From an uncultured Christensenella sp. (GTDB taxonomy: Bacteria > Bacillota > Clostridia > Christensenellales > UBA3700), in the NCBI GenBank assembly GCA_910584635.1, contig CAJUBA010000001.1, positions 248,001-312,000 on the forward strand: a DNA stretch of 64,000 nucleotides, given 5' to 3'. Shown here piece after piece: positions 35,327 through 45,230 of the stretch (the stretch's first letter is position 1; each line of letters starts with the position of its first letter). The notes beneath the pieces are model-generated. The model was given only the letters and a program-made list of their open reading frames with translations. It searched no databases and was not told the origin of the DNA. Made by a program: the position numbers and the translations under genes.

Positions 35327-36061
35327 TTATTCGACAGGTTCCCACTTCCACCCGTTGTCTTTTAGGCGAATATATCCGCTGCTTTTGCCCAAAGCGCTTG
35401 TTTTATTTAGATAGTAATTATAGCATCCGATTACGCTCTCGTCTATATTCGAAGACACCGGCAGTTGCATTATAACTCCGCTGTTAGTCGTGAGATCTAT
35501 AGTATCTTCCTTAACTTCCGCTTTAACAAAAAAGGTGCTGAATCTTTCATTGATAAACGAGCATCTCTCCGCTCCTTTTACCATTTTCAGCAACAACCCG
35601 TTTCTATAACCCAACTCATGACCGAGCGTCAAAGTTTCGTCTTGCAAACCGACCAGTTCAGTCAAAGAGTTGTCTTTAACGTCGGACATAGATATTACTT
35701 TCATTTCCCTATCCAAAATAGCGTACTCTCCATCCGCTGTTTTGCAACAGAAAACGCCCGTCCTTCCGGTAACATATATCACTACTTTATTAGGGAATTT
35801 CCTTTCGATAGAAATAACTTTGAGCGACGGCTGATTGAGTTCAATATTATCGATAGCGATTGATTCGTCGATAGAAAAAATATTTTTTCCTCTTTTTATT
35901 TCGCTCAACGCAATAATTTCCGTTTTTTGCTCGGCGGACAGCGTTATATCGTTGGTGGAGTTTACGTCAACTCCACCAATGGAAAATAATGTTCCCAACA
36001 CCACCGCCAACACGACCGCCGACGCAATTACAGCCAAAATTACCCAAAGTCTTTTGTGCAT
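35327..36061 (-). CDS. ftsQ: cell division protein FtsQ/DivIB
   Basis: A 244-residue bitopic membrane protein. A short cytoplasmic tail is followed by a membrane helix at about 7-28 and a POTRA domain (GKNIFSIDESIAIDNI, then the IERKFPNKVVIYVTGRTGV strands). It belongs to the divisome subcomplex with FtsL and FtsB/DivIC. The N-terminal cytoplasmic region is very short. The ATG follows the murA stop by one base (TGAAATG), so the genes are probably translationally coupled. AGAAGGG upstream serves as ribosome site. Confidence 0.9.
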   Translation of the reverse strand: MHKRLWVILAVIASAVVLAVVLGTLFSIGGVDVNSTNDITLSAEQKTEIIALSEIKRGKNIFSIDESIAIDNIELNQPSLKVISIERKFPNKVVIYVTGRTGVFCCKTADGEYAILDREMKVISMSDVKDNSLTELVGLQDETLTLGHELGYRNGLLLKMVKGAERCSFINERFSTFFVKAEVKEDTIDLTTNSGVIMQLPVSSNIDESVIGCYNYYLNKTSALGKSSGYIRLKDNGWKWEPVE

Positions 36062-36062
36062 T

Positions 36063-37313
36063 TCAAACCCTTCTTATATTTGCTCCCAACGCAGATAGGT
36101 CAAGCGACATATCTTCGTAACCTCTGTCGATATGATGGATATCTTTGACAACCGTTTCTCCGTATGCGACCAATCCCGCAAGCACGAGCGACGCGCCTCC
36201 TCTCAAATCGGTAGCGACAACTTCGCTGCCCGTGAGTTCCTTGACGCCTTTTACTACCGCCACTCTGCCTTTAATCGTGATGTCCGCTCCGAGTTTTTTT
36301 AGTTCGCTTGCGGTTTTGAAACGGGTCTCGAAAATATTCTCGACTATTACGCTTGTTCCTCTCGATACCGTCTGCATTGCCATTATTTGAGATTGCAAGT
36401 CTGTCGGAAATCCCGGATAGTACATAGTTTCTATGCAATCCAGACTTTTTTGACGTCCTTTGCTCTTGACTATTATTCTATCATTTTTCACATATATTTT
36501 GCAAGTGGTTTTAGACAATTTAGATATTAACGACGAGATATGTTCGCTGTTAACATTTCGAAGTTCTACGTTGCCTCCGCACATAGCGGTTGCAATAAGG
36601 TATGTGCCGGCTACTATTCTGTCAGGTATAGGCGTATACTCTACGCCGTGAAGTTTATCTACTCCCTCGACTACTATAACGCTGCTTCCCGCGCCTTTGA
36701 TTTTAGCGCCCATAGCGTTTAGAAATTTTTGCAAATCGACTATTTCCGGCTCTTTCGCGCAATTTCGTATTACGGTTTTGCCTTTAATAAATACGCTGGA
36801 CATCATAAGATTTTCGGTAGCGCCTACGCTAGGCAAGTCAAGTACTACGTCCGCGCATCTTGCGTTTTGAGAATTGCAGATAATAAATCCGCCCTGTTCC
36901 TGTATGTCTATATTGAGTTCCTTCAATCCTGCTATATGTATATCTATCGGTCTTAAACCTATGTCGCATCCTCCCGGGTACGCTACTTTCGCTTTCTTTA
37001 ATCGGGACAAAAGCGATCCCAACAAAAATATAGAAGACCTTAATTCTTTTGCGAGCGAACTAGGTATTTGCGAATTACATACGCCGCTACTGTCTACTAT
37101 CAAATCTCTGTCATTGCGTATAATCTTACATCCAAGACCTTCAAGTATCTTTATCATGCTGTCCACATCGCTTATATAAGGACAATCGTGCAATACTATA
37201 ATTTCATCTGTCAAAATGCAGCCGGCAAGCAAAGGCAATATGCTGTTTTTTGCTCCGCGAATGTCTACGGTACCCTCCAACATCCGACCGCCATTTATTA
37301 TGTATTCTTTCAT
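36063..37313 (-). CDS. murA: UDP-N-acetylglucosamine 1-carboxyvinyltransferase
   Basis: A 416-residue enzyme catalysing the first committed step of peptidoglycan synthesis, transfer of enolpyruvate to UDP-GlcNAc. The fold signatures RGAKNSILPLLAG and YPGFPTDLQSQ are present. The catalytic cysteine is in GGCDIGLRP, so fosfomycin sensitivity is predicted. I chose the ATG at 37313 (MKEYIINGGRML) because GGGAG lies 5-9 bases upstream; a longer frame adds 20 non-conserved residues. It lies between ftsW and ftsQ, the place where murG and murC or murB often occur. Confidence 0.96.
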   Translation of the reverse strand: MKEYIINGGRMLEGTVDIRGAKNSILPLLAGCILTDEIIVLHDCPYISDVDSMIKILEGLGCKIIRNDRDLIVDSSGVCNSQIPSSLAKELRSSIFLLGSLLSRLKKAKVAYPGGCDIGLRPIDIHIAGLKELNIDIQEQGGFIICNSQNARCADVVLDLPSVGATENLMMSSVFIKGKTVIRNCAKEPEIVDLQKFLNAMGAKIKGAGSSVIVVEGVDKLHGVEYTPIPDRIVAGTYLIATAMCGGNVELRNVNSEHISSLISKLSKTTCKIYVKNDRIIVKSKGRQKSLDCIETMYYPGFPTDLQSQIMAMQTVSRGTSVIVENIFETRFKTASELKKLGADITIKGRVAVVKGVKELTGSEVVATDLRGGASLVLAGLVAYGETVVKDIHHIDRGYEDMSLDLSALGANIRRV

Positions 37314-37369
37314 ATTTCTCTCCCATAAGTAATAAGCATAGGCATACTCCGCCAAGAATATGCTAAGTC

Positions 37370-38485
37370 TCAATACATTTTATGATTGAGATACCCGCAT
37401 TGTGATTTAGAATCGATATTCTCCAAAATACCTATGCCTGCCATAAAACAAACCAATGATGTGCCTCCGTTACTTATAAAAGGAAGAGGAATTCCCGTCG
37501 GCGGAATACTTCCCGAAACGACCGCGATATTGAGCAGCGTTTGCACCGCTATTATCGCGGTAATTCCCGCCGCAAGATAACAATCGAATCTTGAAATCGC
37601 TCTCATAGAAATCTTTATACCGCAAACTATCAAGACAATGAATATAGACAAAACCGCGATACAGCCTACCCATCCGAGTTCCTCGCCTATTACCGAAAGA
37701 ATAAAGTCGCTTTCGGCAAACGTAAGAAACAGGTATTTCTGACGCGAGTTAAAAAGTCCCAGTCCGAAAAGTCCTCCGCTGCCAAGCGCGTAATACGACT
37801 GGATAAGTTGATACCCTTCTCCCAAAGGCGACGCCCACGGGTCGATAAAAGCCATAAGTCTTTTTACTCTGTAAGGTTCGAGAAAAATCAAGCCAATCAC
37901 GCCCAAAGCGACCGGTATAGCCATAATAAGAAAATGTTTGAGATTACATCCGCCGACAAACAGTAAAATAACAACAACCAATCCGACGCACATTGTTACC
38001 GACATATTTGGTTCGAGCATGATTAAAGCGCATACGGCGCTAGTCGCCAAAAGTACCGGCAACATATTCTTGAAAGTAAGCATGCTTTTCTTATCAAGAC
38101 AAGACGCAATGAATATTACCAACGCAAACTTTGCCACGTCCGAAGGTTGCATTGTCGTAAATCCGAGATTTATCCATCTTTTCGCGCCATAGTTCTCCAC
38201 CCCTATTTTAGGAACAAATACCAAAGCGAGAAGAACCAGAGAGATTCCCAAAATCGGATAGCGAAATTTTTTAAGCCATTCGGTTTTGATAAATTTCAAA
38301 GCGTACAAAACTACCAATGCGAATACAAGCGCTATTGCCTGTTTTTTCACATAGTAAAACGCGTCGCCGAATTGTTTTTCCGCTCCGTAACTACTCGCGC
38401 TGTATTGCATGACAAGTCCGATAAGAGAAAGCAATAACGCGCACGCCACCAATGTTTTATTGCGAATTGAAAACCTCTTGTTCAC
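37370..38485 (-). CDS. ftsW: septal peptidoglycan polymerase FtsW (SEDS family)
   Basis: A 371-residue protein with about ten membrane segments. The SEDS signature is seen in the C-terminal PTGIPLPFISNGGTSLVC and in WINLGFTTMQPSDVAKFALV. It polymerises glycan strands from lipid II at the septum together with a class B penicillin-binding protein, here the spoVD/ftsI product. The start is GTG at 38485 with GGGGT upstream. A sporulation homologue SpoVE is closely related and cannot be fully excluded, but the position in the dcw cluster favours FtsW. Confidence 0.9.
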   Translation of the reverse strand: MNKRFSIRNKTLVACALLLSLIGLVMQYSASSYGAEKQFGDAFYYVKKQAIALVFALVVLYALKFIKTEWLKKFRYPILGISLVLLALVFVPKIGVENYGAKRWINLGFTTMQPSDVAKFALVIFIASCLDKKSMLTFKNMLPVLLATSAVCALIMLEPNMSVTMCVGLVVVILLFVGGCNLKHFLIMAIPVALGVIGLIFLEPYRVKRLMAFIDPWASPLGEGYQLIQSYYALGSGGLFGLGLFNSRQKYLFLTFAESDFILSVIGEELGWVGCIAVLSIFIVLIVCGIKISMRAISRFDCYLAAGITAIIAVQTLLNIAVVSGSIPPTGIPLPFISNGGTSLVCFMAGIGILENIDSKSQCGYLNHKMY

Positions 38486-38498
38486 TTACTTACCCCGC

Positions 38499-39812
38499 TC
38501 AGTCTTTCATGTTGGCGACAATCATATCGAAATGTTCGCCTCGTTCCACGTAACTTGAATACCTATCAAAACTCGAAGTTGTAGGAGAAAACAAAACGTT
38601 TTTAACGGACTTTTGAACGGCAAGTTCCACCGCTCTTTCCAAAGACGATGTTATCTCAAAAGTATATTCGTGATATGACGGAAGAAATTGCATAATGGAA
38701 TAAACGTTGTCGCCCGTAGCAATTATATGTTTAATTGTATCGGGTAAATTAGTGAAAAATCCGTCGTACGCGATTCCTTTGTCATAACCTCCGACAATAA
38801 GCGCGGTTTCTCCGTTCATTGAATTGCACGCTTTTATTGCGCTGTCGATATTTGTCGCTTTGGAATCATTGAAAAAATCTACTCCATTTACAGAACCGAT
38901 ATATTCGTTGCGGTATCTGGGAAGACGGAAGTCGGCTATCGCGCTTTTTATATATGTATCGTCTATTCCTATCAACTTGCATGCAAGTATTGCCGTCATA
39001 ACGTTTTGATAATTGTACTCGCCCTTAAGCGGTATATCCTCTATGCTCATAAATTCGTAGGCTTCATCGATATTCAATACAATCTTTCCGTTTGAAAGAT
39101 AAGCGCCTTTTACTTCCGTCTTTGCGCTGGTAAAAAATACTTCTCCGTAAATATCGTCGTAAAAATCTCTGACTATTGTATCGTCGTAATTGAGTATAGC
39201 GCAATCGCCTATCCCTTGATTTATAAAAATATTGAATTTCGCCATCGCATAATTTTCCAAACTTTTATGTCTTTCGAGATGGTCGGGCGTAATATTAAGA
39301 CAAGCCGAAATTCTCGGTCTGAACTGTTTTATACTTTCTAATTGAAAAGAAGAAACTTCCAACACAGCGATTTCGTCTTCCGCTATTTTATCGGCGTGAG
39401 CGCAAAATGACTCGCCTATATTTCCAAGCGCGTAAGCCTTTTTCGCGCCTGCGTTTATAATTTCATTGATAAGTTTTGTTGTAGTCGTTTTGCCGTTTGT
39501 ACCCGTTATCGCAATTATTCCGCCTTTGCAATAGCGGTATCCCAATTCAATCTCTCCTATTACAGGCACATTGAATCTTTTTGCGTACTCTACAATTTTG
39601 TGAGAATTCTCAATACTTGGGCTGACAACTACTATATCCTTGTCCGCCACCGCTTCAAATTCGCTTGCATTACTTACGTCTTTTAATTGCGGATATCCCG
39701 AAATATCAATCGATGTATCAGAAAATACGCTAACCTCCATACCCTGACGCAACAAAAGTTGCGCGGCGCCTCTTCCGCTAACGCCGAAACCGACAACAAG
39801 AGCCTTTTCCAT
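38499..39812 (-). CDS. murD: UDP-N-acetylmuramoyl-L-alanine--D-glutamate ligase
   Basis: A 437-residue Mur ligase that adds D-Glu to the peptidoglycan precursor. The N-terminal nucleotide-sugar domain (GFGVSGRGAAQLL), ATP-binding GTNGKTTTTKLI near 106-117, the NITPDHLERH motif and FNDSKATN are all present. An AGGAGG site lies before the ATG. It lies between mraY and ftsW in the cluster. Confidence 0.97.
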   Translation of the reverse strand: MEKALVVGFGVSGRGAAQLLLRQGMEVSVFSDTSIDISGYPQLKDVSNASEFEAVADKDIVVVSPSIENSHKIVEYAKRFNVPVIGEIELGYRYCKGGIIAITGTNGKTTTTKLINEIINAGAKKAYALGNIGESFCAHADKIAEDEIAVLEVSSFQLESIKQFRPRISACLNITPDHLERHKSLENYAMAKFNIFINQGIGDCAILNYDDTIVRDFYDDIYGEVFFTSAKTEVKGAYLSNGKIVLNIDEAYEFMSIEDIPLKGEYNYQNVMTAILACKLIGIDDTYIKSAIADFRLPRYRNEYIGSVNGVDFFNDSKATNIDSAIKACNSMNGETALIVGGYDKGIAYDGFFTNLPDTIKHIIATGDNVYSIMQFLPSYHEYTFEITSSLERAVELAVQKSVKNVLFSPTTSSFDRYSSYVERGEHFDMIVANMKD

Positions 39813-39820
39813 TTTGCCTC

Positions 39821-40828
39821 CTATACGAGGACAGAAATCAACGCAACTCCGCTCATAATAAAAGTTACTATGGCATAAAACCCTACAACTCTGTTCTCGT
39901 GAATACCTTTATACTCCAAATGATGATGATAAGGCGCAATAAGAAAGATTCTCTTTTTTCTAACCTTAAAACTAATCACCTGCAATATTACTGATATGCA
40001 CGAAACTATATACATTATGCCTATAAACAAAAGAATAAGAGGTTGAGATATAAAAATCGCTATGCAAGTCAACGCTCCGCCTATTGCCAACGACCCTGTA
40101 TCTCCCATAAATATTTTTGCGGGATAATTGTTGTGCCAAATAAAAGCAAGCATTGCGCCAAGCAAAGCGCAAACAAAATATTCCAAAGATATTAGTTGAT
40201 AGGAATAAAACGTATCCCCCAATTTCGACGCGGACACGTAAGCGACATATACTATCACAGCCAAAAAGACCAAATTAACTGACGATGTTTTTCCTACCAA
40301 TCCGTCTAAACCGTCAGTCAAATTGACGGCGTTGGTCATAGCAAGATAAACAAAAAGACAAAGCGGAACAAACCACCATTGCAAATCTACAACCTTGTCA
40401 GTAAACGGCAGTTCTATAGTCGAACCTATAAACGCGTTTTTATAACAGTAGATAGACGCGATAATGCCTATGCCGAACTGTCCTATTATTTTCTGATACG
40501 CCTTTAATCCTTTATTGTGTTTGAATTTGACTTTAATAAAATCGTCGAGCAAACCTATAAGACCGTAACTCAAAGTTACCGCCATCGCTACGATTCCCAT
40601 CTTTTCGCCGTTGATACTGAACAATATCGTAATAATAGCCATTGGCAGTAAAAATATAATACCGCCCATTGTCGGAGTTCCGCTCTTTCCTTCATGCTTG
40701 TCCACGTATTCAAGTATCGGTTGCCCCGCTTTCAGCGCTTTCATCATCCTTATAATCAAGGGCGAAAGCGCCATTGCCAAAACAAACGACGATATGATCG
40801 CAAGTATAATTTTTATTTCTTCGCTCAT
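39821..40828 (-). CDS. mraY: phospho-N-acetylmuramoyl-pentapeptide-transferase MraY
   Basis: A 335-residue protein with ten membrane segments that makes lipid I from UDP-MurNAc-pentapeptide and undecaprenyl phosphate. Signatures are GTPTMGGI near 50, the Asp-rich LLDDFIKVKFK, NLTDGLDGL near 170, MGDTGSLAIGG near 228 and the PYHHHLEYKG loop near 300. The start has GAGGAG upstream. It follows murE directly (13 bases), so murF, which normally lies between them, is absent here. Confidence 0.97.
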   Translation of the reverse strand: MSEEIKIILAIISSFVLAMALSPLIIRMMKALKAGQPILEYVDKHEGKSGTPTMGGIIFLLPMAIITILFSINGEKMGIVAMAVTLSYGLIGLLDDFIKVKFKHNKGLKAYQKIIGQFGIGIIASIYCYKNAFIGSTIELPFTDKVVDLQWWFVPLCLFVYLAMTNAVNLTDGLDGLVGKTSSVNLVFLAVIVYVAYVSASKLGDTFYSYQLISLEYFVCALLGAMLAFIWHNNYPAKIFMGDTGSLAIGGALTCIAIFISQPLILLFIGIMYIVSCISVILQVISFKVRKKRIFLIAPYHHHLEYKGIHENRVVGFYAIVTFIMSGVALISVLV

Positions 40829-40841
40829 TTTATCTCCTCAA

Positions 40842-42278
40842 TCAGCCCAACCACCTTCTGACTTCCTGCATATCGCTGTAAGGGATTTTTATATTGTTTT
40901 CATCTATGTAGTTTTCGCTGCCTTTACCTGCGATAAAAACTATATCTCCTTCGTCGGCAAGTTCGATTCCCAATTTAATCGCTTTCGCTCTATCAAGTTC
41001 TACGTACAGTTTCCCTCTCGGATTTACGCCTTGAAGAATATCTCCGGCAATACCTTCTCTGCTTTCTGTGCGAGGATTGTCGGAAGTTACGATAACTATA
41101 TCGCTCATTTCGCTTGCTATCTTACCCATAATAGGACGTTTAGTTACGTCCCTATCGCCGCCGCAACCGAAGATTGTAATAACTCTTTTGTCCGTCATTT
41201 CCCTGCCTTCTTTCAAAAGGTTAAAGATTCCGTCGGGAGTATGCGCAAAATCCACTACGTAGGTTATACCCTCTTTTCTAACAACGTTAAATCTACCGTC
41301 GGGAGCGTCTATCTCCCTTAACGTCTGCATGATCTGAGCGTTGCTCAAACCCACTTTTTTCACTGCTACCAACGCTCCGAGCAAATTATATATATTAAAT
41401 TTGCCAAAGAATTTGCAGTCGATATCCAATATATCGTCTAAGACGTTAGCCACAAAAGATTCCCCCCGCGACGTCTGCGTTATGTTTATTGCGAACGCGT
41501 CGCTGGGATTGTCAAGTCCGTAAGTAATTATCGGCAATTTTTCCTCTTTTATAATTTCCAACCCCAACGGGTCGTCTACGTTTACTATTGCAAGACGTGT
41601 ATTTTTTTTGTCAAAATAACTCTTTTTACATCTACCGTACTCATTCATGTTCCCGAAAAAGTCCAAATGATCTTGCGACAGATTTGTAAATATACTCATT
41701 TCGCTCTTTACTCCGTACAACTTATTTAGATAAATAGCATGCGCGGAAAGTTCCATAACCACGTACTCAACTCCGCTCGCAAGCATTTTTGCAAAAAGTT
41801 CCTGCAACGCTATCGGATCGGGCGTAGTGAGATTAGACGAAAGTCTTACCCCGTTATATTCGTAATACATTGTTCCTATCAAACCGCAGGAAATGCCGTT
41901 GCGTTCTAAAAGTTCCTTTACTATGTACGCCGTTGTCGATTTTCCGTTTGTGCCGACTACAGTAATAATTTTGAGTTTTTCGGACGGATTGCCGTAATAA
42001 TTGCTCGCTATTACGCTATACGCCTTTCGCGTGTCGTCTACTTTTATAACAGTAGCAAGCGAATTGGCGTAATCGTTACAGCATATAACCGCGCGCGCTC
42101 CCCTCGCTATTGCCTCGTTGGCAAAATTATGTCCGTCCGAACGACTTCCCACAAGACATATAAAGCAATCGCCTTCGTTTACGTCTTTGGAATTTATTTT
42201 TATTTGGTCAATTTGAATATCCGTTTCTCCGCTGATACTCGCCACGTCGCATCTTTCCAGCAATTTACTCAGTAACAT
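40842..42278 (-). CDS. murE: UDP-MurNAc-tripeptide ligase, meso-diaminopimelate type
   Basis: A 478-residue Mur ligase adding the third peptide residue. GTNGKSTTAY near residue 108 binds ATP. The specificity motif is DNPRTE near 410, which selects meso-diaminopimelate rather than lysine. An AAGGAG ribosome site is present, and a TTGAAA/TATTAT promoter lies about 35 bases upstream, making murE the first gene of the murE-mraY-murD-ftsW-murA-ftsQ unit. Confidence 0.97.
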   Translation of the reverse strand: MLLSKLLERCDVASISGETDIQIDQIKINSKDVNEGDCFICLVGSRSDGHNFANEAIARGARAVICCNDYANSLATVIKVDDTRKAYSVIASNYYGNPSEKLKIITVVGTNGKSTTAYIVKELLERNGISCGLIGTMYYEYNGVRLSSNLTTPDPIALQELFAKMLASGVEYVVMELSAHAIYLNKLYGVKSEMSIFTNLSQDHLDFFGNMNEYGRCKKSYFDKKNTRLAIVNVDDPLGLEIIKEEKLPIITYGLDNPSDAFAINITQTSRGESFVANVLDDILDIDCKFFGKFNIYNLLGALVAVKKVGLSNAQIMQTLREIDAPDGRFNVVRKEGITYVVDFAHTPDGIFNLLKEGREMTDKRVITIFGCGGDRDVTKRPIMGKIASEMSDIVIVTSDNPRTESREGIAGDILQGVNPRGKLYVELDRAKAIKLGIELADEGDIVFIAGKGSENYIDENNIKIPYSDMQEVRRWLG

Positions 42279-42312
42279 AACAACTCCTTTTATTTACGCG
42301 CTTGTTTATATT

Positions 42313-42341
42313 ATAATAATATAAGCATATTTGACTTTCAA
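42313..42341 (-). promoter_or_regulatory. promoter of the murE-ftsQ unit
   Basis: TTGAAA (42341-42336), 17-base spacer, TATTAT (42318-42313) on the minus strand. It gives a normal leader of about 28 bases with an AAGGAG site. Confidence 0.6.
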
Positions 42342-42409
42342 TACCTTTAACAATCTTCGACATTATAGACGCATAATAGAACAATTTATCATTTTCTAAC
42401 GTTATACCG

Positions 42410-44311
42410 TTATTCTGTCGAGAAAAATACAACGGCATTCGAACGCACTTTTTGACCCGCTACCGGGAATTGATAAGATACTCTTCCGCCTTCGCCGGCA
42501 AATTCATAATCCAATCCCGCTTTTTTCAAAGCGACGGACGCTTCCGCTATTGACATTCCCAAAAGATCGGGCATATCTATTTCGTTATATGCGGGTTCTT
42601 CTCCCTCTTTGTATGTCGGTTTGATATTTTTATAGGCAAAAATACTGGAAAACAGTTTTCCGACAAACGGCGCGGCAACTATGCTGCCATAATAAGCGTA
42701 ACCTTGCGGTTCGTCAACAAGCAACAGACAAACCAAAGTATCGTCGCCGACGTCTGTAAATCCCAAAAACGAAGATATATATTTACCCTGAGCAATCGCT
42801 CCGTTTTCGTATTTCTGCGCGGTTCCCGTTTTACCGCCGATGTCATATCCCGCGACGTAAGCGTTTTTTCCGCCGCCTTCGGAAACTACCGAATACAAAT
42901 ACTTTTTCATTATTTCAGACGTACTTTCGCTAACGGTTTTATTCTTAACCGTCGAAGTATGCGAATAAGCGGTGTTTCCGTTTACGTCTACTATCTTATC
43001 TACAACGTAAGGAGTATATAAATTACCGCCGTTAACTACCGAACATACTGCGCTTGCCAACTGAATCGGAGTTACCGCAATAGCCTGCCCGAAACCTATT
43101 CTCGCAATATCTACGTTCTGAACTCTGTCAACGTTAAGCATAATTCCGCCCGCTTCTCCGCTTATGTCAACGCCTGTTTTTGCGCCTATTCCGAATTTAC
43201 CGAAATAGTCGTACATAGTGTTTTTGCCTACGCTCAAAGCAATGTCCATAAATACGCAGTTACATGAATTTTGAATGCCTTGCTGAAAGTTTTGACTTCC
43301 GTGTCCTATGCTTCTCCAACATTTTATACGCTGACCGTCGACGGTAGCGCTACCGCCGCAATAGTAAGAGTTTTTTATCGCATTCTGCTCCAATCCTATT
43401 GCGGAAGTTAAAATTTTGAAAGTCGAACCCGGCTCATACACGTCGTTGACGAGCAAATTTCTAGAACCTTTCAACAATAAATCCATATTGTCGCGCGGAA
43501 TATCGTTCAAATCGTAAGTTGGCGCGCTAGCCATTGCCATAACCGCTCCGGTGTTCGCGCTCATAATTATGCAACTTGCGGAATTGGAATTGTAAATTTT
43601 TTGCGCGTCTTCTACTGCTTTTTGCGCAAAATTTTGCATATAATAATCTATCGTCAAATGCGTAGTCATGCCTTTTACTGAATCAACGTAAGTCGTAACG
43701 TTAGACGAAAGTTTTTTACCTACAAGGTCTGTTTGGGTATAAGATGCGCCGTTTATGCCTTTGAGATAATCGTCGTAATAAAGTTCCACTCCGCTTTGCC
43801 CAACTCCGTCGCTGTTTGTGAATCCCAAAACTTGAGTAAGAAAATTTCCATAAGTATAATATCTTTCGCTATTGGCGGTCAGATACAAGCCGTCAACGTC
43901 CGTTGATATTAGCGAAAGCATTTGCGATTTAGTAAGATTTTTTGCTACCGTTATTTCGCTGACACCCTTTTTGGATAGTTTTTCAGACAGTTTATCTCTA
44001 TCTATGTTCAAAATGTCGGCGATTGCTGAGGCAATATAGTTGATATCCTTCATTTCATTTGGACGGGCATAAAGAGTATAACTAGTACTGCTTTTTGCCA
44101 AAACCACACCGTTGGCATCGACAATATCTCCTCTGTCCGCCCTAAACGGCAACTCTCTCGTCCACTGATCGTACGCGCGATATTGCAACGTTTCCCCCCA
44201 AAGAATTTGAAGATAGAAAAGTCTGCAAAACAACAACGCAAACACAAATACTATCAGAATCAAACTGACAAGCAATTTTTTCTTTATACTGAAATGAGAT
44301 ATTTTTTCCAA
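42410..44311 (-). CDS. class B penicillin-binding protein (SpoVD/FtsI type) with PASTA domain
   Basis: A transpeptidase of about 633 residues that cross-links septal or spore peptidoglycan. One N-terminal membrane helix is followed by the dimerisation domain (RADRGDIVDANG), then the catalytic motifs S-x-x-K in GSTFK near 296, SCN near 350 and KTGTAQ near 494. A single PASTA domain occupies about 570-632, as in SpoVD. The start is probably TTG at 44311 with GGAGGAAG upstream. A 10-bp hairpin ends inside that ribosome site. It is the only class B PBP in the cluster, so it may serve vegetative division, sporulation or both. Confidence 0.9.
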   Translation of the reverse strand: MEKISHFSIKKKLLVSLILIVFVFALLFCRLFYLQILWGETLQYRAYDQWTRELPFRADRGDIVDANGVVLAKSSTSYTLYARPNEMKDINYIASAIADILNIDRDKLSEKLSKKGVSEITVAKNLTKSQMLSLISTDVDGLYLTANSERYYTYGNFLTQVLGFTNSDGVGQSGVELYYDDYLKGINGASYTQTDLVGKKLSSNVTTYVDSVKGMTTHLTIDYYMQNFAQKAVEDAQKIYNSNSASCIIMSANTGAVMAMASAPTYDLNDIPRDNMDLLLKGSRNLLVNDVYEPGSTFKILTSAIGLEQNAIKNSYYCGGSATVDGQRIKCWRSIGHGSQNFQQGIQNSCNCVFMDIALSVGKNTMYDYFGKFGIGAKTGVDISGEAGGIMLNVDRVQNVDIARIGFGQAIAVTPIQLASAVCSVVNGGNLYTPYVVDKIVDVNGNTAYSHTSTVKNKTVSESTSEIMKKYLYSVVSEGGGKNAYVAGYDIGGKTGTAQKYENGAIAQGKYISSFLGFTDVGDDTLVCLLLVDEPQGYAYYGSIVAAPFVGKLFSSIFAYKNIKPTYKEGEEPAYNEIDMPDLLGMSIAEASVALKKAGLDYEFAGEGGRVSYQFPVAGQKVRSNAVVFFSTE

Positions 44312-44324
44312 TGAAATACTTCCT

Positions 44325-44358
44325 CCGCTCAATACTCTACAAATATACTATTGAGCGG
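44325..44358 (-). promoter_or_regulatory. hairpin overlapping the PBP ribosome binding site
   Basis: Arms CCGCTCAATA and TATTGAGCGG (10 perfect pairs, 14-base loop). The 3' arm shares its last two G with the GGAGGA ribosome site (44326-44321) of the PBP gene. There is no T tail, so it looks more like a translational control or mRNA end element than a terminator. Confidence 0.6.
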
Positions 44359-44394
44359 ATAGAAGAATTATTCTGAATAAATAAAAGGTATAGT

Positions 44395-45153
44395 CTAAAC
44401 TTTTTTCAAAACTTTACCGTTGTCGAAAAACTTATAAGTATAGAAATTACCCTGTTCGTTTACAAACACGTCGTTCCTATTTTCAATATACCAAACGCTA
44501 TAAAAATAATTTTTGTGAATCAAATCCAAATTATTTTTCACATTAAGTATCAGCGAATCGTATATTTGATTATTACTTAGAATAGGAAAATCTTTGAGTA
44601 TTTCATGATCGAAAACCGTCCTGATTATACTCCATCCTTTGGAATCGGCTATATTAAAAGGACGAAATCCAAAATTCAAATACAGTCTTACCGCAACCGG
44701 ACTTTGAGTTTGAGTACGCAACAAAATTTTGTCATGCCCCAATTCGCTCGCTAATTTTACGGTACGCGACAACAACGACTTTGATAGTTTCCTTCCTTGA
44801 TAATCTCTGTGAACAGCAAACCAATCAACAACGCATCCGTATCCGAATTCATTTGACGGAGAAACTGTCGACGTAGCAATTTTGTTACCGCTCTCGTCTG
44901 CGATAAAAAAACATCTCTTGGGTAATTCTTTATAAAATTTATCATAAAACTCATGAAAAATTTCGCGAGCCTCGCTTAACGACGCAAACTCTCCCGAATT
45001 AAGATGAATATCTATCCAACTTTCAATATCAGAATCTCTCTCCCAAAATATAAATTTGTAACCTTTTGGCAAAGCGTAATCTTCAATCTCTGAAAAGGAA
45101 TTCAACGTCATTATCAATTCATGATACTCTATTGTTTTTTCTATCGTATTCAT
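44395..45153 (-). CDS. GNAT acetyltransferase inserted in the dcw cluster
   Basis: A 252-residue protein. The middle third holds a GNAT domain: VVDWFAVHRDYQGRKLSKSLL (acetyl-CoA loop R-x-x-G-like QGRKLS) and the late PVAVRLYLNFGFRPFN. The N- and C-terminal extensions are unfamiliar. It lies between the FtsL-position gene and the PBP gene, where no such gene is normally found. It has a terminator before it and its own promoter with TATAAT 9 bases before the ATG and no ribosome site, so it is an independent unit. The substrate is unknown. Confidence 0.8.
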   Translation of the reverse strand: MNTIEKTIEYHELIMTLNSFSEIEDYALPKGYKFIFWERDSDIESWIDIHLNSGEFASLSEAREIFHEFYDKFYKELPKRCFFIADESGNKIATSTVSPSNEFGYGCVVDWFAVHRDYQGRKLSKSLLSRTVKLASELGHDKILLRTQTQSPVAVRLYLNFGFRPFNIADSKGWSIIRTVFDHEILKDFPILSNNQIYDSLILNVKNNLDLIHKNYFYSVWYIENRNDVFVNEQGNFYTYKFFDNGKVLKKV

Positions 45154-45162
45154 ATTTTTTTT

Positions 45163-45191
45163 ATTATAACATTAAAATTTTTATCTTGCAA
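45163..45191 (-). promoter_or_regulatory. near-leaderless promoter of the dcw acetyltransferase
   Basis: TTGCAA (45191-45186), 17-base spacer, TATAAT (45168-45163), then 9 A/T bases to the ATG. The predicted leader is about 2 bases, with no Shine-Dalgarno sequence. Confidence 0.68.
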
Positions 45192-45205
45192 TATTCATAT
45201 AATAC

Positions 45206-45230
45206 AAAAAGACGGCAGTCGCCGTCCTTT
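45206..45230 (-). terminator. terminator of the mraZ-rsmH-ftsL unit
   Basis: Minus-strand hairpin GACGGC-GACT-GCCGTC followed by five T, about 40 bases past the FtsL-position gene. Confidence 0.92.

Noticed and set aside
42360..44430. TGTCGAA heptamers near 42360 and 44420
   Set aside because: One lies on the wrong strand and position for a promoter and the other inside a coding region; the heptamer is expected several times by chance in 64 kb.
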